Shown piece after piece: positions 47,142 through 56,609 of a DNA stretch of 64,000 nt. The position numbers and the translations under genes were made by a program. Location: positions 1-64,000 of the forward strand of contig CABVCJ010000001.1 of the NCBI GenBank assembly GCA_902496845.1. Direction: 5' to 3'. Source of the stretch: an uncultured Collinsella sp. Its GTDB lineage: Bacteria > Actinomycetota > Coriobacteriia > Coriobacteriales > Coriobacteriaceae. The notes under the pieces were generated by a model. That model did no database searches. It saw only the letters and a program-made list of their open reading frames with translations, and had not been told where the DNA came from. The first letter of the stretch is position 1. Every line of letters starts with the position of its first letter.

Positions 47142-47161
47142 AAGTTAGGTTTTTCTAACTT
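47142..47161 (+). promoter_or_regulatory. Palindrome between feoA2 and feoB
   Basis: AAGTTAG (47142-47148) and CTAACTT (47155-47161) flank six bases; CTGCA/TGCAG extend it outward. It resembles DtxR/IdeR-type iron boxes and shares AAGTTA with the sites before feoA. As RNA it could also be a processing hairpin. Confidence 0.45.
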
Positions 47162-47236
47162 AATGCAGCATCTTTGAAGCACATTATCCAGCCTGCGCGG
47201 AGAAAGCAGCGCAGGCACACAAGGAAGAAGGATTGA

Positions 47237-49564
47237 ATGGCGGATTCTCAGATCCATGTCGCGTTGGCGGGTAACCCCAACTGCGGCAAGACCACGCTTT
47301 TCAACCTGATCACCGGCGCCAACGGCTACGTTGGCAACTGGCCCGGCGTCACGGTTGAGAAAAAGGAGGCCAAGCTCCTAAGCGACAAGAACGTTACCAT
47401 CACGGACCTCCCTGGCATCTACTCGCTTTCCCCCTACAGCCCCGAGGAGCAGTGCTCGCGCGATTACCTCATGAGCGGCGAGCCCGATGTTGTCGTCCAA
47501 GTCGTCGATGCCACCAACCTCGAGCGTAACCTGTACCTGGCGCTTCAGGTTATCGAGACCGGCCTGCCCGTGGTCGTTGCCCTCAACATGGCCGACCTGG
47601 TCGAGAAGAACGGCGATAAGATCGACACGGACAAGCTTTCCAAGAAGCTCGGTTGCCCGGTCATGATGATCTCGGCTCTTAAGAACAAGGGCATCACGGA
47701 GCTGTTCGATCAGGTCAAGAAGTCCGCTGCTTCTAAGGGCCAGGTACCGGTGCACAAGTTCGATTCCTCCATCGAGGACGTTCTGGACCACATCGAGAAT
47801 AACCTGCCTGCGAGCGTTCCCGCCAACAAGCGTCGCTACTACGCCGTCAAGCTGTTTGAGCGCGATGCAGACGCCTGCAAGCTCATCAACCTCACTAAGG
47901 AGAAGGCTGCTCGCGTGGAGGAGCTGGTCGCCCAGTGCGAGCAGGACTGCGACGACGATGCCGAGTCCATCATCACCGGTGAGCGCTATGGCGTCATCGC
48001 GCACATCATCGATGAGTGCCTCACTAAGGCTCCGGCCAAGATGAGCACCTCCGAGAAGATCGACCGCGTGGTTACCAACCGTATCCTGGGTCTGCCGATC
48101 TTTGTGGTCATCATGTTCTGCGTGTACTACATCGCCGTTTCTACCTTGGGCGGCACGGTGACCGACTTCACTAACGACCAGCTCTTCGGTACCGACGGTT
48201 GGTACGTGCTCGGTCAGGGCCGCGACGCCTACGACGCGGCCGTCGAGGCTGCGGGCGACAATGCCGACTCGGTCGACCCGGCACAGTACGGCCCCTATGT
48301 CCCGGGTATCACCACCGTGGTGCACGACGCCCTTGTGGCGGGCGGCACCGAGGACGGTGGCCTGGTCGATTCGCTGGTCTGTGACGGCATCGTCGGCGGC
48401 CTGGGCGCTATCTTCGGCTTTGTGCCGCAGATGTTCCTGCTGTTCGTCATGCTGTCCTTCCTGGAGGACTGCGGTTACATGGCCCGCGTCGCCTTCATCA
48501 TGGACCGCGTGTTCCGCCGCTTTGGCCTGTCCGGTAAGTCCTTTATCCCCATGCTCGTGTCCTCGGGCTGCGGCGTCCCCGGCGTCATGGCTACCAAGAC
48601 CATCGAGAACGAGAAGGACCGCCGCATGACGGTCATGACCACCACGTTCATCCCCTGCGGCGCCAAGCTGCCGATCATCGCCCTGCTCATGGGCTCCATC
48701 ATCGGCGATTCTTCCACCACCGCCGCGTGGATCAGCCCGCTCTTCTACTTCCTGGGCGTCTTTGCCGTCATCGCCTCGGGCCTCATGCTCAAGAAGACCA
48801 AGCTCTTCGCCGGTCGCCCGACGCCGTTCGTTATGGAGCTTCCTGCCTATCACTTCCCGGCGATCCGCTCTTGGGCGCTGCACGTGTGGGAGCGCTGCTG
48901 GGCCTTTATCAAGAAGGCCGGCACGGTCATCTTCGCGTCCACCGTCGTGGTTTGGTTCCTCTCCAACTTTGGTAGCTACAACGGTTCTTTTGGTTTCCTG
49001 CCTGCGATGGACGGCATCCCCGAGGAGTTCATGGACTACTCCGTGCTTGCCATGCTCGGCAACCTGGTCGCTTGGATCTTCGCCCCGCTCGGCTTTAGCA
49101 CCTGGCAGGCCACCGCGCTGACCGTCTCGGGTCTCGTCGCCAAGGAGAACGTCGTCGCCACCGCCGGCTCGCTGCTGTCCGTCGCCGACGCGGGCGAGAC
49201 CGACCCGAGCCTGTGGACCGCGTTTGCCGGCATGTTTCCGACTATGGGCGCTTGCGTTGCCTTTGGCGCTTTCAACCTGCTGTGCGCCCCGTGCTTTGCC
49301 GCCATGGGCACTATCCGCAACCAGATGGACTCCGGCAAGTGGACCGCGATTGCCATCGGCTACGAGTGCGCCTTCGCTTGGGTCATCGGCCTGTTCATCA
49401 ACCAGTTCTACAACCTGCTTGTCCTTGGGCAGTTTGGTATCTGGACGATTGTCGCTATCGTGCTGCTGGTTGCGATGCTCTTCCAGATCTTCCGTCCCAT
49501 GCCCAAACATGCATGGACCGACGAGGACGAGACCAACACTGCTTCCGCCGCAGTTTCCGCTTAA
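47237..49564 (+). CDS. feoB: Ferrous iron transporter FeoB
   Basis: A 775-residue membrane Fe(II) importer. The N-terminal G domain has GNPNCGKTTLFNLITG (G1), TDLPGIYSLSPYS (G3) and ALNMADL (G4), followed by a GDI-like helical region to about residue 270. The C-terminal membrane part has two Gate motifs, seen around FVPQMFLLFVMLSFLEDCGYMA and later with VSSGCGVPGVMATKT. An insert near residues 310-375 (acidic, Asp/Gly/Ala-rich) separates early helices. GGAAGAAGG precedes ATG 47237. A strong terminator follows. Confidence 0.96.
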   Translation: MADSQIHVALAGNPNCGKTTLFNLITGANGYVGNWPGVTVEKKEAKLLSDKNVTITDLPGIYSLSPYSPEEQCSRDYLMSGEPDVVVQVVDATNLERNLYLALQVIETGLPVVVALNMADLVEKNGDKIDTDKLSKKLGCPVMMISALKNKGITELFDQVKKSAASKGQVPVHKFDSSIEDVLDHIENNLPASVPANKRRYYAVKLFERDADACKLINLTKEKAARVEELVAQCEQDCDDDAESIITGERYGVIAHIIDECLTKAPAKMSTSEKIDRVVTNRILGLPIFVVIMFCVYYIAVSTLGGTVTDFTNDQLFGTDGWYVLGQGRDAYDAAVEAAGDNADSVDPAQYGPYVPGITTVVHDALVAGGTEDGGLVDSLVCDGIVGGLGAIFGFVPQMFLLFVMLSFLEDCGYMARVAFIMDRVFRRFGLSGKSFIPMLVSSGCGVPGVMATKTIENEKDRRMTVMTTTFIPCGAKLPIIALLMGSIIGDSSTTAAWISPLFYFLGVFAVIASGLMLKKTKLFAGRPTPFVMELPAYHFPAIRSWALHVWERCWAFIKKAGTVIFASTVVVWFLSNFGSYNGSFGFLPAMDGIPEEFMDYSVLAMLGNLVAWIFAPLGFSTWQATALTVSGLVAKENVVATAGSLLSVADAGETDPSLWTAFAGMFPTMGACVAFGAFNLLCAPCFAAMGTIRNQMDSGKWTAIAIGYECAFAWVIGLFINQFYNLLVLGQFGIWTIVAIVLLVAMLFQIFRPMPKHAWTDEDETNTASAAVSA

Positions 49565-49593
49565 GTCCGAATAAGGATTAGCCCCTTTTCACG

Positions 49594-49625
49594 AGCCCGG
49601 GTGTCCCAGCGACCCCGGGCTTTTT
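49594..49625 (+). terminator. Terminator of feoB
   Basis: The stem AGCCCGGG (49594-49601) / CCCGGGCT (49614-49621) is followed by five T. Confidence 0.88.
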
Positions 49626-49766
49626 GTGCATGGGAGACAGATTACTTTGCCCCAGAAGTTAAGATGTGGCGTTTCCGCAGATAAAACCGACCAAAATTAA
49701 CCTGTCCCTTTTTGGTAGGTGGAGAATGGGGTAAAGTAAGTGATGGTTAACTAAAGGAGGCTTGCT

Positions 49767-49967
49767 ATGGCACCTATCGATATTGTTGTACTGGCTGTTA
49801 TCGGCGTTGCGTTTGTCGCCGTGTGCGTGCGCATCTACCGCAAGGGCACCTGCGCCGACTGCGCTCAGGGTGGCGTTTGCACGGGGCATTGTTCTAACAA
49901 AAAGACTTGTGCCGCGCTTAAGGGCGTAGACAAAATCGCCGAAGACTTGGGTCGCGGTATCAAATAA
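49767..49967 (+). CDS. FeoB-associated cysteine-rich membrane protein
   Basis: A 66-residue protein with one N-terminal membrane helix (IDIVVLAVIGVAFVAVCVRI) and a cytosolic tail with six cysteines arranged as CADC, C, CSNKKTC-like clusters. This layout matches the small FeoC-like proteins found after feoB in Firmicutes and Actinobacteria; they may bind iron or an iron-sulfur cluster. AAAGGAGG precedes ATG 49767. It lies beyond the feoB terminator, so it has its own promoter or depends on readthrough. Confidence 0.8.
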   Translation: MAPIDIVVLAVIGVAFVAVCVRIYRKGTCADCAQGGVCTGHCSNKKTCAALKGVDKIAEDLGRGIK

Positions 49968-49980
49968 GGTCCGGACATCC

Positions 49981-50018
49981 AAGCGCTCCGCGGGCATCCG
50001 TTCGCGGGGCGCTTTGTG
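49981..50018 (+). terminator. Terminator of the cysteine-rich protein gene
   Basis: A 12-bp stem (49981-49992 / 50003-50014, one G-T pair) is followed by TTGTGC. Confidence 0.7.
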
Positions 50019-50111
50019 CATTTGAGGGAGAGCACGGCGAGTCGAAGAGTATTTTTGGGGTATCGTTAACTGGACTATTAATTGGCAACTTATCTGTAAC
50101 GGAGTAACCGC

Positions 50112-51191
50112 ATGAGCGCTCGCGTAACCATGAAGGACATAGCCGCCGAGCTTGGCGTTTCCATCAATACCGTGCACAAGGCTCTGACGGGAAAGGCCGG
50201 CGTGAGCGAATCCGTGCGCGCCAAGGTGAACGCTAAGGCCGAGGCCATGGGCTATCACCGCAACACAAGTGCCTCAAGCCTGCGCCGCAAGGATATCAAT
50301 CTGGTGTTTTGCCTGCCCCGCGCATCGCGCGAGGGAGCGTACTTTTTCCGTTACCTGTGGGAAGGCTGCAATCGCTTTGAACAGGAGGTCATCGACCGGG
50401 GCATTACGGTTGAGCGCGTTGAATTTGGCGTGGGCGGCTACGCTGATGCACTCGAGCAAATCGACGAGCGTCTGCAGGTGGGCGAGAAGATTGATGGCTT
50501 GCTCGCCTATGCGCCGGGCGACGATCGTGCGACTGAGCTTTTGGGGCAGATCGCCGAGGCGGGCGTGACGATTGAGCTTGTCGACGGCGACCGTCCGCAT
50601 TTGAATCGTTTGGGTGCGAGCTTGGCCGATTATTCGACGGCAGGCAGCCTTATGGCCGAGCAGGCGGCAAACCTGGTCCATGCTTCTGGGGCCGACGCCC
50701 GCGTGCTCCTTTTGACAGGCGACCCATATACCGATTCGCACTATCTAACCGCCCGCGCCTTCCACAATTACCTGCGCGAACGTGATATTCCATGGCAGGT
50801 TGAGGATCTTGCAGGTGCCCATGCGCAAGTCAAACAACTCGAGCATGAGCTCGAAAAGCGCTTGAGTGCGCCGGACGCCCCTGAACTTATCTGTAGCGTT
50901 TTTGCCGTTGGTTCCGAAGTGGTTGCCGACGCGCTCGTCTCGGCCGGCAAGGCCGGTCAGGTCATGGTGATCGGCAACGACCTGTTTCCCGAAAGCGCCC
51001 TGGCCTTGCGCCGCGGTATCTTTACCAATATTGTCTATAAGGACCCGACGAGCCTGGCGTATCGCGGCGCCAAGACACTGGGCGATTATTTGCTGTGGGG
51101 AAGGACCCCGACGGAGCCCGTCCAGAAGGGCGCCGTCGAGATGGTATTTGCCAGCAATGTCGACCGCTACTGCGAACTTGCGGGTATTTAG
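50112..51191 (+). CDS. LacI-family regulator of the galacturonate/pectin genes
   Basis: A 359-residue LacI-type regulator. The helix-turn-helix TMKDIAAELGVSINTVHKAL is at about residues 6-25. The periplasmic-binding-like effector domain spans about 60-355. It precedes the uxaC operon, where two perfect GTGAACGTTCAC palindromes flank the promoter; the same palindrome or close variants occur before the transporter and GH105 genes. It is therefore the best candidate for the regulator of the whole locus. The inducer is presumably a uronate such as galacturonate or tagaturonate. Its own upstream region has no such palindrome, so no autoregulation through that site is apparent. Confidence 0.88.
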   Translation: MSARVTMKDIAAELGVSINTVHKALTGKAGVSESVRAKVNAKAEAMGYHRNTSASSLRRKDINLVFCLPRASREGAYFFRYLWEGCNRFEQEVIDRGITVERVEFGVGGYADALEQIDERLQVGEKIDGLLAYAPGDDRATELLGQIAEAGVTIELVDGDRPHLNRLGASLADYSTAGSLMAEQAANLVHASGADARVLLLTGDPYTDSHYLTARAFHNYLRERDIPWQVEDLAGAHAQVKQLEHELEKRLSAPDAPELICSVFAVGSEVVADALVSAGKAGQVMVIGNDLFPESALALRRGIFTNIVYKDPTSLAYRGAKTLGDYLLWGRTPTEPVQKGAVEMVFASNVDRYCELAGI

Positions 51192-51216
51192 CCGATTGAG
51201 CAGGTACCCCCTCTTG

Positions 51217-51415
51217 CGACGTGCATTTTTGGGAGTATTCAGCATTGGCATGCCCTGAATGAGGTGCAGAACGACTGTTTTAAGTGCCCCCGATGGCGTA
51301 ATTTGCCATCGGGGGCACTTTTTATGCCGATCGGGCGCTATCTGCGTTCCAAATAGGACGCTGAGGATGGCGCACGGCGCGCTCCAATGCTGAATACTCC
51401 CAAAAATGTACGTCG
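51217..51415. repeat. 32-bp inverted repeats enclosing a terminator
   Basis: Arms 51217-51248 and 51384-51415 match at 31 of 32 positions, 135 bp apart. Each contains the 26-bp motif also found at 31283-31308. Between them is an intrinsic terminator: 16-bp perfect stem 51282-51297 / 51305-51320 with a T-tract to 51323, ending the regulator gene. The 51192-51651 gap otherwise holds the uxaC promoter. Confidence 0.85.
51282..51323 (+). terminator. Terminator of the LacI-family regulator gene
   Basis: A perfect 16-bp stem, 7-nt loop GTAATTT, and five T. Confidence 0.92.
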
Positions 51416-51545
51416 GGACATGACCCACCTGAGCAAAAGCGCTCAAGTTCGGTGTTCGGGGACGCCAACCGGTCCGCAATGCATGCAAGTCACAGCTCCG
51501 GCAACCGTTGAACGGGCAAAACCTACCGTTCACCCCATGGTTGTT

Positions 51546-51598
51546 AGGTGAACGTTCACCTTTTGAGTCGTAATGGATTAGTATGGTGAACGTTCACC
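51546..51598 (+). promoter_or_regulatory. uxaC promoter with two operators
   Basis: A 16-bp perfect palindrome AGGTGAACGTTCACCT (51546-51561) and a 14-bp one GGTGAACGTTCACC (51585-51598) have centres 38 bp apart. The -35 TTCACC (51555-51560) is the right half of the first. The -10 TAGTAT (51579-51584) lies 18 bp on, and the second operator covers the start site. Repression by the adjacent LacI protein is expected. Confidence 0.85.
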
Positions 51599-51651
51599 TA
51601 GAGGATGACGAGCGTATTGTGCGCCCGCTCCGCAAACAAAGGGGTTGTTTG

Positions 51652-53079
51652 ATGAAAAACTTCATGGACGATCAGGATTTCCTGCTGAGCACCAAGACCG
51701 GCGAGGAGCTGTTCCACAACTTTGCCGAGGGCATGCCCATCGTCGACTATCACTGCCACATTTCTCCTAAGGAGATTTGGGAGGACAAGCGTTTCGAGAA
51801 CATCACCGAGGTTTGGCTGGGCGGCGACCACTACAAGTGGCGCCTGATGCGTGCCAACGGCGTCGACGAGCGTTTTATCACTGGCGACGCCCCTGCTCGC
51901 GAGAAGTTCCAAAAGTGGGCCGAGACCCTGGGTCGCTGCGTTGGCAACCCCGTCTTTGAGTGGAGCCACCTGGAGCTTAAGCGCTACTTTGGCTACGAGG
52001 GCGTCCTCAACGGCAAGACTGCCCAGGAGGTCTGGGACCTTGCCAACGCCAAGCTCGCTGAGGCTAGCTTTACCTGCCGTAACCTGATCAAGCAGTCCAA
52101 CGTCCGCATGATCTGCACTACCGACGACCCCGCCGACAGCTTTGAGTGGCACAAGAAGATTGCCGCCGACGACAGCTTTGACGTTCAGGTCGTTCCCGCC
52201 ATGCGCCCCGATGCCGCTTTGCGCATCGAGCGCGGCCAGGAGTTTGCCGACTACTGCAAGCACCTTTCCGAGGTTGCCGGCGTTGAGGTCAGCGACTTCG
52301 AGGGCATGAAGGCTGCCATTTCCAAGCGCTACGACGTTGCTCACGAGCTGGGCTGCCGCGCCTCCGACCACGCACTCGACTACGTTATGTACGTCCCGGC
52401 TACCGCCGACGAGATCGAGGCCATCTTTGCCAAGGGCCTGGCTGCTGAGCCGCTCACCGAGGAAGAAGTCCTCAAGTACAAGACTGCCTTTATGCAGTTC
52501 GTTGCCGGTGAGTATGTCCGTCTGGGCTGGGCCATGCAGCTGCACTTTGGCTGCAAGCGCGACAACAACCGCGCCATGTTCGCCAAGCTCGGTCCCGACA
52601 CCGGCTACGACTGCATCTCCAACTACACGCCGTCCGACCAGCTCGCCGATTTCCTCAACTCCATCCAGGAGACCTGCGGCCTGCCCAAGACCATCCTGTA
52701 CAGCCTGAACCCCATCGATAACACCATGATCGATACCGTCATGGGTTGCTTCCAGGAGGCTCCGACTGCCGGTAAGATTCAGAACGGCTCCGCCTGGTGG
52801 TTCAACGACAACGAGGTCGGCATGCGCGAGCAGCTTACGGCTCTGGCTAACGAGGGCGTGTTGGGCAACTTTGTGGGCATGCTTACCGATTCCCGCTCCT
52901 TCCTGTCCTATCCGCGCCACGAGTACTTCCGTCGCGTGCTGTGCAGCGTGATCGGCGAGTGGGTCGAGCAGGGCAAGTACCCGGCCGACATGGAGCTGCT
53001 GGGCGAGGTTGTGCGTGACATCAGCTACAACAATGCGGTCCGCTACTTTGGCTTTGACCTGGACACCTACGAGGCCTAA
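51652..53079 (+). CDS. uxaC: Glucuronate/galacturonate isomerase
   Basis: A 475-residue amidohydrolase-fold isomerase converting D-galacturonate to D-tagaturonate (and D-glucuronate to D-fructuronate). ATG 51652 with AAAGGGG upstream is preferred over an ATG inside the second operator at 51583. The N-terminal motif MPIVDYHCHISPKEIWEDK holds the metal histidines. SWWFNDNEVGMREQL and the terminal MLTDSRSFLSYPRHEYFRR are typical. It is the first gene of uxaC-uxaB-uxaA. The product feeds UxaB. Confidence 0.95.
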   Translation: MKNFMDDQDFLLSTKTGEELFHNFAEGMPIVDYHCHISPKEIWEDKRFENITEVWLGGDHYKWRLMRANGVDERFITGDAPAREKFQKWAETLGRCVGNPVFEWSHLELKRYFGYEGVLNGKTAQEVWDLANAKLAEASFTCRNLIKQSNVRMICTTDDPADSFEWHKKIAADDSFDVQVVPAMRPDAALRIERGQEFADYCKHLSEVAGVEVSDFEGMKAAISKRYDVAHELGCRASDHALDYVMYVPATADEIEAIFAKGLAAEPLTEEEVLKYKTAFMQFVAGEYVRLGWAMQLHFGCKRDNNRAMFAKLGPDTGYDCISNYTPSDQLADFLNSIQETCGLPKTILYSLNPIDNTMIDTVMGCFQEAPTAGKIQNGSAWWFNDNEVGMREQLTALANEGVLGNFVGMLTDSRSFLSYPRHEYFRRVLCSVIGEWVEQGKYPADMELLGEVVRDISYNNAVRYFGFDLDTYEA

Positions 53080-53173
53080 GCCCGCATCGAATCACATCGA
53101 ACCCTGGGCGCCGTTGCCACACGCGGAGCCCCGTTTTGCTTGCACGCTAACAAACATCTAAGGAGACACATAG

Positions 53174-54688
53174 ATGGAGAACATCAGCTACGATGCGCTC
53201 GAGAAGATCGGCTACAAGGGCTATTTGCTGCCCAAGGATGCTCCCGAGAAGGTTCTGCAGTTTGGCGAGGGCAATTTCCTGCGCGCCTTCGTTGACCGCT
53301 TCTTTGACATGGGTAACGAGGCGACCGGCTGGAATGGCAAGATCGTCATGGTCCAGCCCATCAGCGGGGCCTTTGGCTTTGCCGACGGTATCAATGCCCA
53401 GGACGACCTGTATACCGTGCTGGTGCGCGGCAAGGAGGACGGCAACACGGTCGACGAGTCCCGCGTGATTAGCGCTTGCAGCCGCTGCATCAACCCGTAC
53501 CGCGAGGACGACTACCGCGCCATGATGGAGGTCGCCGTCTCTGACGACCTGGAGATTATCGTCTCCAACACCACCGAGGCCGGTATCGCCTATGACCCGT
53601 CCTGCAAGGCCGACGACATGCCACCCGCGAGCTTCCCCGCCAAGCTTGCCCAGGTGCTCCACACCCGCTGGGCTGCCGGTAAGCCGGGCGTCATCGTCCT
53701 CGCCTGCGAGCTCATCGATCACAACGGCGAGGAGTTGCTGCGCATCATGAACCAGTATGTGAGCGACTGGGGCTGGGAGGACGAGTTTGCGCAGTGGATG
53801 GCCAACGACTGCACCGTCTGCACCACGCTCGTCGACACCATCGTACCGGGCCGTATCCGCGACGCATCCGAGGCCGCCGCGGTGGCTGAGCGTCTGGGCT
53901 ACGAGGATCCCTTCCTGGCCGTGCGCGAGCCCTTTCAGATGTGGGGCATCCAGGGTGACGAGTCGCTTGCCGAGAAGCTTCCCTTTGTGAAGGCTGGTCT
54001 TCCGGGTGTCTTTGTGACTCCCGACGTCACCCCGTACAAAAAGCGCAAGGTCCGCATCCTCAACGGTGCCCACACCGCCTTCGTTCCGGGTTCCTGGGTT
54101 GCCGGCTTTGATATCGTGCGCGACTGCATGCATGACGAGACCATTCGCGGCTTCATGAACACCATGCTCTACGACGAGGTCATTCCGACGCTTGCCGCCG
54201 ACTTGGATGTCGAGGACTGCAAGGCCTTTGCCGCCGCCGTCGAAAACCGCTTCGACAACCCGTTTATTGATCATGCGCTGCTCTCCATCTGCCTCAACTC
54301 CACGGCTAAGTGGCGCGCTCGCGACCTGCCCACACTCAAGGACTACGTTGCCGAGACCGGCAACCTGCCCAAGTGCCTGGCGACGAGCCTCGCTACGCTC
54401 ATCTCCTTCTACACGCAGGAGCTCGTGTCCCGCGAGGGCGACGGCCTGCACCTGCGTCGCTCCGACGGCACCGAGTACACCGCTCAGGACGACGCCTTCG
54501 TGCTCGACTTCTACGCCGCCCATGCCGGCGCCGACGATGCCCAGCTGGTGCACGACGTGCTCACCAACGAGCAGATGTGGGGCGAGGACCTTACGCAGAT
54601 CGCAGGTCTTGAGGAGTTTGTCGTCAGCGCGCTCGCTGTCGTGCGTGCCGAGGGCGCCAAGCAGGCCTTCGCCAACGCTCAGGCGTAA
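53174..54688 (+). CDS. uxaB: Tagaturonate reductase (altronate oxidoreductase)
   Basis: A 504-residue NAD-dependent polyol dehydrogenase family enzyme reducing D-tagaturonate to D-altronate. The N-terminal LQFGEGNFLRAFVDRFFD and the C-terminal KKRKVRILNGAHTAFVP are characteristic of UxaB and separate it from the fructuronate reductase UxuB. AAGGAG precedes ATG 53174. It lies 94 bp after uxaC with no terminator between, and 81 bp before uxaA. All three share the promoter at 51555. Confidence 0.94.
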   Translation: MENISYDALEKIGYKGYLLPKDAPEKVLQFGEGNFLRAFVDRFFDMGNEATGWNGKIVMVQPISGAFGFADGINAQDDLYTVLVRGKEDGNTVDESRVISACSRCINPYREDDYRAMMEVAVSDDLEIIVSNTTEAGIAYDPSCKADDMPPASFPAKLAQVLHTRWAAGKPGVIVLACELIDHNGEELLRIMNQYVSDWGWEDEFAQWMANDCTVCTTLVDTIVPGRIRDASEAAAVAERLGYEDPFLAVREPFQMWGIQGDESLAEKLPFVKAGLPGVFVTPDVTPYKKRKVRILNGAHTAFVPGSWVAGFDIVRDCMHDETIRGFMNTMLYDEVIPTLAADLDVEDCKAFAAAVENRFDNPFIDHALLSICLNSTAKWRARDLPTLKDYVAETGNLPKCLATSLATLISFYTQELVSREGDGLHLRRSDGTEYTAQDDAFVLDFYAAHAGADDAQLVHDVLTNEQMWGEDLTQIAGLEEFVVSALAVVRAEGAKQAFANAQA

Positions 54689-54769
54689 ATTTCCGGCGCA
54701 GACGCGGGCGCGGGACGGCGTGCCCGCGTCTCGACTTCTGCTCAACCTGTAGGGTTAGGACCATTTGTA

Positions 54770-56254
54770 ATGAATACTATCCAGATCAATCCGGCCGATA
54801 ACGTGATCGTTGCGCTGTCGCCGCTTGCCAAGGGCACTGCCGTCGCGGTTCCCGGGGTGGGCGAGGTCGTGGCCGTGGAGGATATTCCGCAGGGCCATAA
54901 GATGGCGGTGCGCGCGATTGCCGCAGGGGAGGACGTCATCAAGTACGGCCTTCCTATCGGACACGTGACGGGCGATGTCCAGCCCGGTCAGTGGCTCCAC
55001 ACGCACAATGTGAAGACCAACCTTTCGGGCGAGGTCGAGTACACCTACAACCCCACGCATCCGGTCGTTGAGTCGGTTGAGCCCGAGACCTTTATGGGGT
55101 TCCGCCGCGCCGACGGTCGTGCCGCGACGCGCAACGAGCTGTGGATCATCCCCACGGTCGGCTGTGTCAACGAAGTCGCCCGTGCCATGTGTGAGCAGGC
55201 CCAGGATCTGGTCGATGGCTCGCTGGAGGGTGTTTACTACTTCCCGCATCCCTTTGGCTGCTCGCAGACCGGCGCCGACCATGTCCAGACGCGTCGTCTG
55301 CTGGTGGCGCTCTCGCGTCATCCTAATGCGGCCGGTGTGCTGTTCCTGTCGCTTGGTTGCGAGAACTGCACACACCAGCAGGTGCTCGACGAGCTCGGTG
55401 ACTTCGATCACGAGCGCGTCCGCTTCCTCACCTGCCAGGACGTTGCCGACGAGCAGGTCGAGGGCCACAAGATTCTGGCCGAGCTGGCAGACCTGGCAAA
55501 GCAAGCCAAGCGTGAGCCCATTTTGGCCTCCGAGCTGGTTATTGGTCTTAAGTGCGGCGGCTCCGACGGTCTTTCGGGCATTACCGCCAACCCCACGATC
55601 GGTCGCGTGAGCGATATGGTCGTCGCCCGCGGCGGCACGTCGGTGCTTACCGAGGTGCCCGAGATGTTTGGCGCGGAGAGCATCCTGCTTGACCGTTGCG
55701 AGAACGAGCAGGTCTTTAACGCTGCCTCCGACATGCTCAATGGCTTTAAGGACTACTTTATTAGCCATGGCGAGGTGGTCTACGAGAACCCGAGTCCCGG
55801 TAACAAGGACGGCGGTATTACCACGCTCGAGGACAAGAGTTGCGGCTGCGTGCAGAAGGGTGGCTCTGCACCCATCGTCGACGTGCTGCCGTATGCCGGT
55901 CAGGTCACCAAGCATGGCCTGAACATGCTGTGCGGCCCGGGCAACGACATGGTATCCACCACGGCGTTGACGGCTGCTGGCTGCCACGTGATTCTGTTCT
56001 CGACTGGACGCGGCACGCCGTTTGGCGCGCCGGCGCCTACGCTCAAGGTGTTCACCAATCAGCGTCTGTGCGACCACAAGGCCAACTGGATGGACTTTAA
56101 CGCCGGCGTGATTGCCACGGGTGAGCGCACGCTCGACGAGGCCGCCCGCGATTTGTACCAGCTGGTGCTACAGACGGCGAGCGGTAAGCTCACGAGTGCC
56201 GAGCGCCGTGGCTGTCACGAGATCAGTATCTGGAAGGACGGCGTCTGCTTGTAG
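54770..56254 (+). CDS. uxaA: Altronate dehydratase
   Basis: A 494-residue iron-dependent enzyme dehydrating D-altronate to 2-keto-3-deoxygluconate. The SAF-type N-terminal domain spans about residues 1-90 and the catalytic domain the rest (FMGFRRADGRAATRNELWII; KCGGSDGLSGITANP). Both parts are joined as in E. coli UxaA. The ribosome binding site AGGA is about ten bases from ATG 54770. The enzymes for the final steps (kinase KdgK, aldolase KdgA) are not in this window. Confidence 0.95.
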   Translation: MNTIQINPADNVIVALSPLAKGTAVAVPGVGEVVAVEDIPQGHKMAVRAIAAGEDVIKYGLPIGHVTGDVQPGQWLHTHNVKTNLSGEVEYTYNPTHPVVESVEPETFMGFRRADGRAATRNELWIIPTVGCVNEVARAMCEQAQDLVDGSLEGVYYFPHPFGCSQTGADHVQTRRLLVALSRHPNAAGVLFLSLGCENCTHQQVLDELGDFDHERVRFLTCQDVADEQVEGHKILAELADLAKQAKREPILASELVIGLKCGGSDGLSGITANPTIGRVSDMVVARGGTSVLTEVPEMFGAESILLDRCENEQVFNAASDMLNGFKDYFISHGEVVYENPSPGNKDGGITTLEDKSCGCVQKGGSAPIVDVLPYAGQVTKHGLNMLCGPGNDMVSTTALTAAGCHVILFSTGRGTPFGAPAPTLKVFTNQRLCDHKANWMDFNAGVIATGERTLDEAARDLYQLVLQTASGKLTSAERRGCHEISIWKDGVCL

Positions 56255-56289
56255 CGGCAAGTGCGCCCAAGTATAGCGCGATGTCATCG

Positions 56290-56322
56290 GCCCCGTCGGA
56301 AGTGTTCCCGGCGGGGCTTTTT
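56290..56322 (+). terminator. Terminator of the uxaCBA operon
   Basis: A roughly 10-bp stem (56290-56299 / 56308-56317) is followed by five T. Confidence 0.82.
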
Positions 56323-56356
56323 CGTTTCGTGGTTAAGTGAATATGTTGGAAAATCT

Positions 56357-56531
56357 GATAAACGTTCACCTATCTCATGGCTGTCCAGCATGGCACCCTT
56401 ACCAGCAGAAAATAGGTGTGAGGATCTCAATTGTGTCCGTTCAGCGGTAAAAATCGACCGTTCAAGGATATTATTCAAGTGAACGTTCACCTGTCGTAAG
56501 CAATCGCGCATAATCTAACTAAACGTTCACC
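56357..56531 (+). promoter_or_regulatory. Transporter promoter with three operators
   Basis: AACGTTCACC cores occur with centres at 56363.5, 56484.5 and 56524.5. The middle site (56478-56491) is nearly palindromic, AGTGAACGTTCACC; the outer two are degenerate on their left half. The -35 TTCACC (56486-56491) and -10 CATAAT (56509-56514) have a 17-bp spacer, and the third site covers the start. The layout copies that at uxaC. The gap 56255-56609 contains nothing else. Confidence 0.8.
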
Positions 56532-56609
56532 CTGAACGCTGGGCAGACAGATGTCAGTGTGGACTCCAATGTCTTGCTGCAAGACAATCGAGAAAAGAGA
56601 GGGAGCTCG

